From Allium sativum (Eukaryota; Streptophyta; Magnoliopsida; Asparagales; Amaryllidaceae): 64,000 bases of DNA. The stretch lies in assembly GCA_030737875.1 (NCBI GenBank), contig CM060923.1:175997696-176061695 (forward strand). Direction: 5' to 3'. Below are positions 48,656-61,300 of the stretch, in pieces (within the stretch, counting starts at the first letter, position 1; every line of letters starts with the position of its first letter). Under the pieces are notes generated by a model. The model did no database searches. It saw only the letters and a list, made by a program, of their open reading frames with translations, and was not told the origin of the DNA. The position numbers and the translations under genes were made by a program.

Positions 48656-51600
48656 TGTAACATCCCAGATTTTTGTGATTTTAATAACTAAAAAATTTAA
48701 TTATTTTAATATAATGGTTTGAAAATTTAAATGGTTTGCATTAAATATTTTGAATATCTAATTAATATAATATTTATTGGGACATTATAATTATATCTGA
48801 AATAGTCAGAAGTGGTTGAACTTCCAGTATGGTGTAATTTGAATAATATGTGATGTATAATTCAGTTTAGAATTGAATTATAATAGCGAATATATTATTT
48901 AAATGACAGTTGGACGTATTAATTATAATATATATTATATTCGAGCTCGTAACGTTGAGGCAGTTCGTAATATTACGATTTGAACTTTAAAGGAGTATAC
49001 ATGATTCGTTATATATCGGATTTCTATAAAACAAGAAACTTTGTATCTAGTGGATCATATTTTGCTAATGGAAGTGAAAAGTCGAGATTTGGGCTTATAG
49101 ATTGTAAGTTATGTCCAAATCAAGTTTTAAAATAGTCGCTATGGAACCGTTTACAAACCATAACGATATATTTAATTATAATTAAATACCAATTTCGAAT
49201 TTGGATGAAATTTCTTAGACGTAGTTTTAATATAATCTTTAGAATTCTACTATAATTTTAATTGGGAAAATTAAGCAACTTTTTATTTGGAGTATTTTAC
49301 ACCCTAAATCAGCGTTTTGGAATTTCATAGAATAAGCTAACTTGTCAATTTTATTATACTTTTGGGATCGTTGCACTTTGCTGAATACAACGGTATTTTT
49401 ATCTTTGTCCATAGCGGTCGATAAAAAAATAAACTTGTTTGCAGACATAAGTACATTGTTCGTTGACTTGATTATTTTTTATTGTAAATAACAAGCAAAA
49501 TCATAACAAAAATATGGAAGTATAGTTTTTAATGCTTTATATTTGCCAGTTTGTGCAAGTTGTTTTCAATGTTATTCAATTTATTAGTCAAGGAGATGAT
49601 TAATCCATATTTTGAATGCGGTATTGGGTTGCTTTCACTGTCGGCATATTCCCGTTCCAAAACATAGTAATATATAGACTTATTAAAAACCGTAGCTTGG
49701 CAATGAAGCATTGCAAAAATATGTTCCCTTCAAGGCAATGAATGCTTGGTTTGAGTCATCGCACTTAGTCTTGTTAAATTACATGCATATCGTGGACCAA
49801 AGATGAGGTGTTGGCATCTACTTATATAGTGTTATACTATTACCGTCCTTACTGTTATTGTTACAGTCATTACCGCATAACATGCAATGGTTACGGAATT
49901 TGACAATAAGTAGTTCAAGAGTAAGTATCACATAGCGAGTGGATCAAACGACCTTAGGTGGACGGAATGGTTTATTTCAAGATGATGTTGGATGAAAATA
50001 ATAATATGTTGCCTTAGCTTCTAAGGAAATCGTACAACTTACATGCAAATGTCCCTATCATCCTACTTTTCTCTGCATACTTCAAACCAAAGAAAACCAA
50101 CAATAAAGTATTTTCAAATCAAGCTGCGCAACCTTATATTTCTAGTCGACCTTTAATGTAGAGCTATGTTATACTTAACAGTTAAGTCTCCTTACATATA
50201 AATAACATCACCTAGGACTCTCTCCATTCTTTTGAAACACGCTGCCATTATTATCTTTTTCCAGAGAACCAAACTCAAAGCCTTTTAATGGCAAAAAAAT
50301 ATATAGAATCTGTCATTAAATCGTAAACATGAAGGAGGAGCAGGGAAAGTCTGATCAGTTGGAGTAGCACATTTCACGTATGGTACGATATGCTACTGCG
50401 TGCTACTACATAGGGTGGTTGCATGTGAACAAATTTGGGAAGTTTTTGAAGGAATTTAAAAAAAAAGGTGTTCAAAGTTTTACAGCAGACAATAGGACAT
50501 TTCTTGGATATGAAATTACGGCATCGTAAAGGAGTTGGCATTTTTCTTAGGCTTGCGTTTAAGATGTGGAAACTGAAGTTGTTGCCGTGTGGTAAGAAGT
50601 GATGGAAACATACGGCAATGGGGTATGAGGAGCTCGTGTTTTATCAGGAGGAAGGTTCGCTGTTCTTTCTTTTTGGATAGGCTACAGACGAGATCTTGGG
50701 TGTCGTGTTTTACAAGGATGGGGTGAGCTGAAAGAGAATTAAAGTAGGATGATTGTAGTGTTTTAATTTTAATTAGCTGTGAAGGAGAATGGGTGCGTCA
50801 ATGGGGTATCTACTGGAGCGGTTTTATAAACAGTTTGGGGAAGACGGGTACCAATTATTTACGGGTGCAGATGGGTATATTGTATGCCATGCAAAATAAA
50901 TAAAAATTTAAATGAATGAGCCCAAAATAAAAAGGGAAATGAGGAGGGTGAGTTGCTAGGCCATGCGTTTGAATTATAGAGTGGTATATGAGTGATAATG
51001 AAGGATAACACAGTTTGAAGAGTAATATCATGGGGTGTTTCATTTGTATAATTTGTAAGGAATTGATGGAGGGAGTTGGAGCTTGTTATTCACTGTTTCT
51101 AACTGAAGGGAGATGAAGCCAAGCGGGTTAGTTGGTTGTGGCCGATTAGGAATGGTAAGGCCCGATTTCTTTTGTTTATTTATAACTTAAGATTTAAATT
51201 TTATTTAATAATACACAAACTTCTATATGTAATATCTCAATAACACAGTGTCAGAATCACGAATGGTCTGTCGCGTTGGAATCGTGGTGACGAGAGAAAC
51301 ACTGTGGAATTGATTTCGCGAAGGATTGAGCTATTAATATTTCGTGATAAAATGAAGCGTCTGTTTGATTTTAAAATGAAACAAAAGCATAATCGTCAAC
51401 TGCGGACCAAAGTGAGTAAACACACTAACTCTATCCATTTTTGTAATTTTATAAACGCTATTTAATTTTGATAAAAAAAATGATTGAATGTTGTGTGTGA
51501 TGGTTGTTTGGATGATTTGCTAGTAAATTGGTTGAATAATATATATATATATAGTTATACATATATGTCGTTAATTTAATACGGATTATATTTATTATTT

Positions 51601-54353
51601 TATTTTAGATTTAATCTGAAACTGATATTATTCATGTTGATTAACGCCTATGGATGCAGGGAAAACAGGATGGAGGAATCCAAGTGGACTCCTTAACAAT
51701 TATATTGTTGTTTTTCATATATTATATTGTGTGATATGATAAATAATCTGGTGTTGATTATTGTGTGTTTGAAGTGTTGAATAACATTGACCTTGATAAT
51801 AATTGGTATTTAAATACCGTAAAATATATTCGAATATATTAGAAAAGAAAAAATGGGGTTTTATAAAGGGATTTCTATTTTTAAATAGAAATAAAATTTC
51901 GATTAGTTAGAATCAAATAACTTGTTTTTTATTATATAAAAACAAGTAATTTCATTTATAAACAAAGAAAAATGATTATTAAATAGTTTTAAAAATATAA
52001 ATCAAAGAAAATAATTCATTTGAAAAGGAAAATGGAAATCGTTAAGAAGAAAACAATGAAATTATTTCGATATTCAAAATGGGAATAGAATTGAAACAAA
52101 TCAATAAGGATTTGTAATTTAAATTCGACGATGTCGAATGTTATTAAAATGATTTTTTTTTTAAATTACATATTATAATTCAGTAATTGGCAAGATAGTT
52201 AATATTTGCTTTAAAACAAATAATTAGTAATTAAATAGGTAATCGAGATTAAGTTATAAACTTGATATTTATTTAACAGGAAGTTGATTTATTAATAGAG
52301 TATATGGAGTGAAATACGAATATGGATTTATAAAAGAACAAGATATATGGGATTTTCAATTGTAATGGAAATATGTATTTAAATCAAGATTTAATTTAAT
52401 AAAATGAGTTTTATTTTCTGTAAACGAATAATATTCACATTTTAAAGTGAATAATGTTTTAAAAGCAAACGTTTTGCAGATTTAAAAGGAGTTATGAAAA
52501 TTTGAAACTAACTGGAGACTAGTTAAGTTGAACGGCTTTCTGTGTATTGATCTGATGTTGGTTTCAGCATTCGAGGTTAATACTTAGGGAGTTGTTCTCT
52601 AACTTATTTACAGTTAGTGACTAATTGATAGAGAAGAGTAATGGTGTGCGATAAGAATTGGAAATGTTTTCTGATATTGATAAGATATATTTTCTGAAAT
52701 ATAGAAAATAAATAGATTAAATTAAATGGAAACGTTTTTCCAAGAAATCTTAAGAGGATAAGCGAGTTGAGAAAATATATGGGTAAAGATATTGAAAGGG
52801 AATTGGGAAATGAAATGATTATTTATAAATCTATTAAAAGGGGTCAGTGTTGATTGATGATTGATCGGTAAGATTTTCATTTGGAAATATGACCGTTGTT
52901 TGTACACATGTTTTCCTTTAATAGTTAAATAATCGACTACCAAAGTTTTTGACCATTTCCGTTGTCAATACGGAGAGACTGGGAACAGATTTATAATCTG
53001 AAAATCACTCCATATGGGAATTATCATTTCGAATCAAATATGCTGAAGATAATTGAAGATGGAGTAAGTGCAAGGGCTATTCTGTTAATCCTAGGTGGAA
53101 ATTGCCTAAGACGGATTTATATAATAGTGCCATCGGTTTGTCCAGTCCCAGGACAATATGTATGGACAAATGTCTAACAGAGTATATCTAAAAGATCTCG
53201 TAAGTTGATCTCTTCAAACATATTTGTGTTTGGTGGTAGAGAAACTCGTTTCTCTTAGCTTTATACCCGTGGTATTTTTGGAGGAATCAATTTGTGATTT
53301 GGTCGGTATGATGATGTGACATTCAAAGTAGATGAAGCGTAAAAAGATACATTATGACCTCAAGCCTCATCAATTGGGAAATGATTGAAATCGGGCAGGC
53401 AGAATGGCTAAGTGGGTCGCACCCAATTAGAGTATATTGTCACCATTTAGAGAATATTCATATTTGTTACTTCTTTCAATTCTGTATCTCCTGTGAACGG
53501 TTATGTTGGTATACCAACCGTAAGGTGAAAATATATTGGAACATTCAAGTGAAATAAATGGCCGGTTATGTGTGGTTGAGTTACAAGATGTTCTTGTTGA
53601 ACTCCAGTGTATCGCTTCTAGAGTACATTGATTGGAAGGGGGTTTCATACCTTGTCAGAGTTAGAAATTCATTCCCCAATAAGAGCCCACAGTTTTTGAT
53701 TTTTTTATTATATATGTAGAGCGTGAGATGAAAGCGTTCTACTAGATTTCTATTTACTTGATTTAGACATTATTATAATATCAGAAAATATTGATCTTAA
53801 GAAATACTTTGGGTTATCGTAAGGTAAAAACCAACTGTGTTTATGTGTGGATCGGTCTTATGATTATCATTTCGTTTAAAAAGGATTTTAAAAATTAAAC
53901 CAAGTGATTAGAGTTTACTCACACCAGTCTCCTGACTGACCCAGAGTTTATTTTATTTGTTTTCCCCTAAACTCTTGGGTGCCCAAATTTATAGGCAGTC
54001 AAGTAGTCAGGATTTTACAGATATACTTTGAGGAGATTCGAGCAGGAGGCTTCAACACTAGATATATATAGAGTTTATTTCCTTTGTGATGTTATGTGAT
54101 AATGGTATGTATATACTGTTACAAGTTGTGTTTCCAAAGTTATGTTATATAATATATTTATTCGTTTCGCTGTGAGATTCGTGTTACTCTGATTATGTTC
54201 TATTGTGATCTTCTTCTTCTTCTATTCTAATTTTCTATCTTTCTATTTCTCACCCTCTAACTTCTTTCTATTAATGATCCAATATTTCTGATGCTTGAAT
54301 AGTCAATATGGTGTGCTTTGTTATTTTCAGGGTCAAAAATCCTTGGGTTGTTG
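48656..54353 (+). repeat. LARD LTR 3, full length (5.7 kb)
   Basis: Starts TGTAACATCCCAG and ends near GGGTTGTTGC at about 54353; the last bases are ambiguous because the canonical CA end is changed. It abuts a minus-strand Ty3/gypsy remnant cut within RNase H. Confidence 0.85.
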
Positions 54354-56506
54354 CCTCAAAACCGCAACAAGCCCTGTACCATATGCATCAGTGTATATAG
54401 TGAACGCCTTGTTCCCGTTAGGCAAGGTGAAGACTGAGAATGTTGTAAGAGCCCCCTTCAATCATTGGAAAGCATCGTAACAATCTATATATACCACGAA
54501 AATGCCAGATTCTTCTTCGTCAGTCTCGTGAGTGGGGCTGATATCTTTGCTCCTTAATGAACTTCCTATAATAGCCCGCTTTTCCCAGCAAACTTCTCAC
54601 CTCCGTCACAATCTTTGGGATCTTCCAATCTTGAACTGCAACTACCTTCGCGGGATCTACTACTATCCCATCTTTAGAGACCACATGCCCTAGAAATCTC
54701 ACTTCTTTTCTTCAAAAATGAATTTTGAGAATTTTGCCTTAAGATGGTGCGCACGGAGAGTTTACAAAACCTCCCTTAAATGTTGGGCATGCTCTTCCTC
54801 GTTCTTTGATATAATCAAGGTGTCATCAATAAAGACCATAACAAACTTGTGTAGAAACTCTCGAAACACCCTATTCATCAAATCAACAAAATAGGCGGGT
54901 GCATTCGTCAACCCAAAAGGCATAATGAGCCACTCAAAGAAACCATCTGGAGTTCTAAAAGCGGTCTTATCTATACTTTCCTCGGCCACTCTCAACTAAT
55001 GAAACCCCGTAGCCAAGCCTAACTGAGAGAAAACAGATGCACCAACAAGTTGGTCAAACAGGTCATCTATCCTCGGAAGTGGGTGCATATTCTTCTTGGT
55101 GAGCTTACTCAACTCTCTATAGTCCAAACATAAGTGAAGCAACCATCTTCCCTAGTTGCGAATACTATTGGAGCACCACATTCAAATATGCTTCACCTAA
55201 TAAACCCATTATCAAGTAGCTCCCCCACTTGCTTGCTAAGCTCCCTCCCTTCTCTTGGAGCCATATGGCGCACATGCAATGCAACTGGCTTTGCATTGTC
55301 CACAAGTATATAGGAAATTAATCTCGCGCCTCAGAGGTAAGCCCCGAACCTCCTTAAAAACATCAGGATACTCATAGACTACTGGTACAGATCGCAGATC
55401 ATCGATAGATGCATCAAGTGACTCTAGGAAACTAAGCATGATAGACCCTTTAGTGTCACAAGAAATCTCGAGTGTGCTCCCATGGCAAGTCAAAAGTCTA
55501 ACGACCCCCTCTCACAATCCAAAATGACACCATACATAGATAGCCAATCCATCCCTAGAATCAAACCATAGCCCATGAAACCAAGCACATATGCGTCGCA
55601 TTCAAACTTGATGCCGAACATAGATATTATCAAACCCGTACAAATTATAGACAGATGAGTCATACCCTAATGGGGTTTGAGACAACAACGGTATCCAAAA
55701 CCATACTAGTACTAAGGTGCAGAGACTCAACCACATAATCAGATATAAATGAATGTGAAGCGCCCGAATCCAAGTGAGTTGTAATAGGATGATTAGAAAG
55801 AGAAACCAAGCCTTCAGCAGAAACTTTCCTACCTATGTCTGGCGCACCAGCCACGAGAACATGAACCTGCCCCGAAGAACCTACCCCTTAACCTTGTCCT
55901 TGCTTCTTCGAGCACTCCTTAGAAAAGTGTCTGACCTCTCCACAATTGAAACAAGCGTTCTTCTTTCTTTTATAGTCCTTGATCAAGTGAACCTTGCATC
56001 TACAATTATTGCACATCCTCTTATCTCTAGCCTTGTTGTCCTTTCTGCCCTTCTTTTGTTGTTGTTGTCCTTTTTTGGGACACACTTTCTTATTTTGTGT
56101 TTCCTCAGCCTTAGCTTCTTTCTTTTCACCTTTATTATTTTCATGCATCAATGTCATATCAACAAGTTTCTCAAAAGTTTCTTCCATCGGAATATGAGAC
56201 ATAGCTAACCCATTGAGGGGTTTATTCAATCCTCTAGCAAACCTCAAAGCCTTATTGTGATGGTTATTCACTAGCTCCAAACAAAACCTCATCATTGATT
56301 GAATTTATTAACATACTCTTTCACAGACATGCTTCCTTGCTTAAGTACTAAAAACATTTCCATTTGCATGCTTTGCTCGGCTGGAGAAAGAAATTTCATT
56401 TCGAACCTCTAACGGAAATCATCCCAAGTCTCCACTGGACGCCCTGTGTTAAAGGCCAAATATGTCGTAAACACCAAAGATTCCCAATTTCTAGGAATTA
56501 TAAATA
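54354..56506 (-). pseudogene. Ty3/gypsy remnant: partial gag, protease, RT and start of RNase H
   Basis: Read on the minus strand from 56506. A gag end has FLVLKQGSMSVKEYVNKFNQ (about 56385-56295), preceded by TWDDFR and a stop. Zinc knuckle remnants follow (CNNCRCKVHLIKDY, decayed, then CFNCGEVRHFSKEC, about 56030-55900). Protease reads LDSGASHSFIS (about 55770). Reverse transcriptase has the active site FIDD (about 54835) and [11 protein letters not shown] (about 54695). RNase H stops near FTIYTDAYGTGL at 54354, where the LARD LTR begins. Many frameshifts and stops. The family is distinct from the nested chromoviruses. The right side is cut inside gag at 56506 by the LTR of the Tat element, so younger DNA truncates it on both sides. 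Confidence 0.9.
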
Positions 56507-56840
56507 TGGTCGCATAGACAAGAACATAAAATAGAACATAAGCAGTAAATAACACAAGAGATTTATAGTGGTTCGGCCTCAGGGAGGGCCTATGTCCACT
56601 TTGAAGAGCTGTTAGAATTTTATTGATCACATGGAAGATTACAAGGTTGAGACTATCTCGTGATATCTCGTGACATTCACTTTTCATGATATATGATGTC
56701 ATAATCATCATATATTGAATAAATAAGGAAAAAGACAATTTTGTCCTTCTTCTTCCTCAAAGAGGAGATGCCATTAATGAAGCTCTATGGAGGTTTCCAA
56801 GCTCAAGAATCCAACCCTTTTGAAGTGTGAGGCCATGGGG

Positions 56841-56850
56841 TATTTATAGG
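56841..56850 (-). promoter_or_regulatory. TATA box of the Tat-like LTR promoter
   Basis: Minus-strand CCTATAAATA, about 50 bases downstream of the palindromic array on that strand. Position and sequence fit an LTR core promoter. Confidence 0.65.
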
Positions 56851-56901
56851 AAGTGGTTAGGTAAGGGTTAGGTAGGAGTAGGTAGAAATGGGGACCATCT
56901 A

Positions 56902-57105
56902 CAGGAAATTCGTGCCTCCAGCTGTCGGCCATTGGAAATTCGCACCTGGACAGAGGTGCGAAATTTCGCACTTGGACAGAGGTGCGAAATTTCGCACCTG
57001 CTAGATATGAAATTCCGCACCTTCTTGGTGCGAAATTTCGCACCTGCTGGGTGCAAAATTTCGCACCTGCCAAGTATGAAATTTCGCACCTGGCATGGTG
57101 TGAAG
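56902..57105. repeat. Palindromic repeat array 1 (GGTGCGAAATTTCGCACC type)
   Basis: About eight copies, roughly 20-30 bases apart, of a motif whose best form GGTGCGAAATTTCGCACC is a perfect 18-base palindrome. Degenerate copies keep GAAATTTCGCACCTG. They lie in the LTR just upstream of its TATA box. The repetition also shows in the translated frames as recurrent AKFRT and RNFAP peptides, which are not genes. Confidence 0.92.
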
Positions 57106-57265
57106 TACGTTTGGTGAGGGATGTGGTCGAGGCTCGTTGGCGCGTTCTCTCCTCGGTCTTCCTCCTGCACTTCCTAAGCTTCGCCCTTGGCCCTGTCTTC
57201 ACGTGATGACTTGAGTTGAGTGTGCCTTGAGTACTTTTGGTAACCGGACCAAAAGGCCGGTTAAC

Positions 57266-57539
57266 ATATGCCCCTAAAGTACGTCTTGTATTGACATGAT
57301 GTGCTTTGGAATGAAAGTTGAGATGGTAGTTGGGTTGCGGATTTATCCTGCAAGTTATAGGAAAAAACAGGTTTGCTAGCGAGCGAGCTCGTTAGGGGAA
57401 AAGTGAGCGGTCGCTGTTGGTTTGGTGTTGCGCGCGTGTTGCTAGGTATTCGCATGGCGTCGGCGTCACGCATTTCAGGCGATTTGACACTTGCGGGGAA
57501 TAGGCGTACGTAAGCGTGATGGTCGACTTTTTTTTAGGG
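57266..57539. other. Sequence between the Tat LTR and the second palindromic array
   Basis: GC-richer sequence with AGCGAGCGAGCTCG and TTGCGCGCGTG stretches. No coding signal. On the minus strand it is the element's region just before the LTR; on the plus strand it lies upstream of the antisense-gene promoter. Confidence 0.5.
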
Positions 57540-58045
57540 GTACGAAATTCCGAACCACTGGGGTTCAAAATTTCGAACCGTATAGGTTCGAAATTTCGAA
57601 CCGTGGTGGTTCGAACTTTGAACCGCAAGGCTCAGAATTTCGAGCCCTGCGGGTTTGAAATTTAAAGCCCGTGGGTTCGGAATTTCGAGCCTCGGAATGC
57701 GAAGGGACTTTTTCCCTTTTTATTATAAATAGACCCCTCCCCCTTCATTTATCTTCCTTATATTTTACGTCACCAGTTGCCACTGTTCTGAAAGCTTCGT
57801 TACTCGACCCTTTCGAAACCTTTCAAGCACTTGGGTTCGAGACTTCGAACCCAAGGCCTCGAAACTCCGAACCCCGAGAACCCGAAAGTTCAAACCAAAG
57901 GGGCTCGAATTTCCGAACTGTCGTGGTTCAAATTTTCGAGCCACCTAGGTTCGAATTTTCGATTTCAGGGTGGTTTGAGTTTTCGAGCCACATAGGCTTG
58001 AATCTTCGAACCTAGGTGGTTCGAATTTTCGAACCGGGGGCGAGC
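57540..58045. repeat. Palindromic repeat array 2 (GGTTCGAAATTTCGAACC type), in two blocks around a TATA box
   Basis: The first block (about 57540-57700) has some six to seven copies of GGTTCGAAATTTCGAACC and degenerate forms. The second block (about 57828-58045) has eight or more, such as GGTTCGAATTTTCGAACC. The core TTCGAAATTTCGAA is a perfect palindrome and shares CGAAATTTCG with array 1. The plus-strand TATAAATAG lies between the blocks, so the second block would fall in the 5' UTR of the antisense gene, where each unit could fold back. Confidence 0.92.
57724..57732 (+). promoter_or_regulatory. TATA box of the antisense gene
   Basis: TATAAATAG on the plus strand, followed by a pyrimidine-rich CCCCTCCCCCTTC stretch typical of a plant transcription start region. 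The first convincing ATG is 640 bases downstream at 58376, which implies a long leader, possibly with an intron. Confidence 0.55.
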
Positions 58046-58375
58046 TTAATAGTGTTGCCTTGGCTGGATGCCGGTATTTTCCACTTCGAACTTCGATTTC
58101 CAGACTGCCTATCCTTGGACTTATATACTTCCTGTTTGATTGCATGAATGTACCGTGGCGTGCATATATAACTGTATGGGCAGGGACTCGAATCTTTCGC
58201 ATAGGATAGAGCATATATCTGGACTGTAACCAAACTGTTAGGGTCTTTTAAAGATTCTATGTACATTCTGCTTTTTTGCATAACACCGCATGCACTTGTT
58301 AATTTTCACCAACGCGCGGTGTACAGATTATTTCACTGTGATGTCTAATACTGGTGCATTAAATTATAGCTAGCC

Positions 58376-61300
58376 ATGCAAACAAGATCAAGGACTAGGA
58401 AACTTCTGCAAGCTGAGGCTTCCCCGCCATTAACTCACATATCTGACTTTATTGATAACGACAGCTCAAGCGGCAGTGAGCTTGAGACTACTGAAGAATC
58501 GGTTCCCTCCCAATCGGGCAGCTCACCCGAGGTGTCTGAGCACGGGGAGCACATTGAGAGGATACATTCTCTTGTCATACATGCAGAAATGGAAAACGTT
58601 GACATAATTGGTGGTGGCGAACCACCTGCCCCAGTAGCTCCGAACGTGCTGTCTGACGTATTTATTTTAGCTAATCCACTAGACTCGGTGCTGTCGCGCT
58701 TGGATGCCATGGCAGTTAGAAAGTTGGCGTTGCGGTTTAGCATCCCGGAGGGAGATGCTTATGCCCATGGAAGGAGTGGAAGGGCCCACGCGCCGCCGGA
58801 GGGTTTCGCTGCTTGGAATCGACATACTTGCTTTGCGGGGTGCGTGCCCCCGGCCAATGACTTCATTCGGGAAATGTTATTCTACTTCTTCCTCGCACCT
58901 TATCAGCTGCACCTGAATGCTTATTCCTCTCTTTTGGGTACTTGCGTTCTCTATCGAGAATTTCTACATTGGGACCCTACCAAAGAGGACATTAGGTATC
59001 TCTTTCATTTTAGGCAGTCAACTAGTGGATCGTCCTCCCAATAGTTCTTGGAAGCATCTCCCGCGACTAAATTTTTTGTTGGAAAGTGGCCCAAGCTGTC
59101 TTTGATTAAGCATGATTGGTTCTTCGTTTGCTGCCCTCCTGGGTTTGCGAGGAGGTGGATACAAGGAAGTGAGTACCTTCGATCTCTTCTTATAGCGTTG
59201 TCGGGCTCCGTGTCTCATTATTTTCCAATTGTGGCAGGAAATCCCAAGGCGCCTACTGGTGACGAGTATCATCAACGTCTCGATGCCCTCCGAGCCATCC
59301 CTGAAGACTCCTGCAAGATGGACACTATGATAGATCAGGACCGCCTTCGGCGTGTTGGATTGCTTCCGGCCAACAGGGCCATAATCAGGCCTGCCGTGGC
59401 GAGTGGTGCATTGAATGGGACAACGATAAAATGCCCTACTGTTTCTGGTTTGAAGAGGAAAATAGCTTCTACCGGGCCTGGGCCAAAGAAGGCCGTTAAG
59501 TTCCAAGAAGATATTGGCGGTAGGAAAACTGGTAGCGCGGAGACGACTGCTCGGGATGAGGGGCTAATTTATGCTTCTGTCCCGCCTCCGGTGGGAGGGA
59601 CGGGAGAAGAAGCGTTGGCTAGCCCTCATTTTCCTGTGACCTATCTAGATTCTACCACTTCCCTCGAAAAAGTGGATCAGTTTGCAGGTCTGGGTACCGT
59701 CCCTATGGACTTGTCTCTATGGCCGAGCGCAGTCAGTATGGAGGATCTAGCTCGTGCCGCGGAGGGGCTGGCTCCCTCGATTGGGGAACAATCTGGTCTG
59801 TTGAGAGAACACTTAGGTCATACACTTGTACACACCACATCGCATAGAAGAATGCATGTGCGTGTTGCCTGAATGATTTCAGTTTGTTTCTTTGACAGGT
59901 GACATGGCCAGAGGAAGTGGAGGACGAGGTCGCAGGGACTGCCATCGCCCCGAAAGTGCTTTCATCGGCTCCTTCAGGAGTGGATCTAGTTTATATGGCA
60001 ATGTTCCGTCCCTACGGGGTCGCGGCAGCGGGAACCATTACCAGGATAATCTTCAGTCCTTCACTACTCCTCCCCCTCCTCCTCCTCCGGTTTGGGTGCC
60101 CAGAGGAGATTCACGGCTAGATTTAGGAGGGTCGAGTCATACATCGTCAACAACTTTGCCCATTACTGCTTCGTCGGCTCCCGTTCAGACTTCAAAGGGG
60201 AGAGAGCCACCGCTTGCCCAGTCGAGATCGGATAAGGCGATTGTGGCAGAAACACAAGATTTGATGGAGCCCCAAGTTCAAGAGCATTCCCTAGAGGAGA
60301 AGAAGCGTTCTTGAAGCATCATTTCCCTCGACTTTACTTCGATGAGCTGTCGTCTCTCCCTGATCTTCGCCCAGCTCCTAATAGGGCATCTGGAGAAATA
60401 TGGATGCATGTGGAGGCCGCGTATCACCAGGTCAACGAGCTTACCAAATACTCTCACCACCTATCGGACCTGATTAGGAAGAAGAACCTGCACATCTTGA
60501 ACCATCTACTAACCATTGACGCTGAGAAGACTTCCGTTGCTAACTTGAATATGGAAATTGGTACGTCTTCCTCTTCCTCCTTCTTTCTTGTTCATTCGGA
60601 GTCTTTTGTTTTTGTATCTTGAAACACTGGCTTACGGGTCTTGTGGCCTTCCAGCTGAGCTGAAGCAGGGGTACGAGTCGCTCAAAAAGGAGGCTGATGA
60701 CTCTCGCTCTGTGTTCATAGAGACTATAGCCGACTTAACCACCCAGAACATGACTTTGAAGAAGGAAAAGGCTGAGGTGGACCAGGCTTGCATTGACTTG
60801 GAGGGAGAAAACGCCAAGGTCTTCCAGTTCAGGAGGATAATGAAGCTTTACAAGCGGAGAATGACTACTTAAAGAGGGAGCTTGAGGCGGCGAAGAAGGT
60901 GAAGGAGGACACGGAAGCCAGAAATCGGGATGTGTTAGGAACTGTAGAAGGATCGAAAGCCGAGTTCCGGAGAGAGGTGGAGCAATTAAGGGACGAGCTA
61001 GAGAATGCTGAGTACCGAGCACAGTCATATGTGGGGGAGGATAACTCCCAGCCTCTACGAAGGCCTTATTGACGAAGAAGAGGAAGTAGATGGGCAAAGT
61101 GCGACTGCCCGAGGTCTGGTGGAGGAAAAGTTGGGGCCGGATGAAGATACAAAGCATGAGGTCGTAACACATACCCGGGAGGACACTGTGGAGAGGGCTG
61201 TTGTGATTGTTGCACAGGAACATACTGATGAGGAAGCAGAGAGGAAGAGGGCAGCTGACGAGGCTCATAAGAGACGAGATGACGAGGAGGCCCAGCGGAG

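Larger units (their letters stand above)
20375..54353 (+). mobile_element. Tandem LARD-like non-coding LTR retroelement (LTR fragment - internal - LTR - internal - LTR)
   Basis: Three copies of one long terminal repeat (20375-20710 truncated; 41467-47174; 48656-54353) alternate with two copies of one internal region. The first internal region (20711-21254 plus 40515-41466) totals about 1.5 kb once the nested insertion and one duplication copy are removed. The second is 47175-48655, also about 1.5 kb. The LTRs begin TGTTACGTCCCGG or TGTAACATCCCAG, and the best-preserved end is TTGTTACA. A tRNA-Met primer site follows the first LTR and a purine tract precedes the others. No gag or pol frame exists in either internal copy, so the element must have been non-autonomous. 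Two elements sharing a central LTR are best explained by unequal recombination between LTRs. Confidence 0.8.
56507..57265 (-). repeat. 3' LTR of the Tat-like element
   Basis: Minus-strand reading begins TGTTAACCGGCC and ends ATGCGACCA. It contains a palindromic repeat array (56902-57105), then CCTATAAATA (56850-56841), then a candidate poly-A signal AATAAA near 56615. This is the U3-R-U5 order of an LTR. The boundaries rest on TG...CA ends, on gag homology stopping at 56506 and on the purine-rich tract before 57265; the partner LTR is outside the window. Confidence 0.65.

Noticed and set aside
56774..57206. Open frames on both strands across the first palindromic array, rich in AKFRT/RNFAP-like peptides
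   Set aside because: The peptides simply translate the palindromic repeat units; frames overlap on both strands and no family is matched.
56902..58045. Possible CRISPR-like array
   Set aside because: Units are palindromic, degenerate and separated by short, uneven gaps inside a eukaryotic retrotransposon; no cas genes.
59018..59506. Long minus-strand frame opposite the antisense gene
   Set aside because: It is a shadow of the plus-strand gene, which carries the recognisable domain; the shadow frame matches no family.
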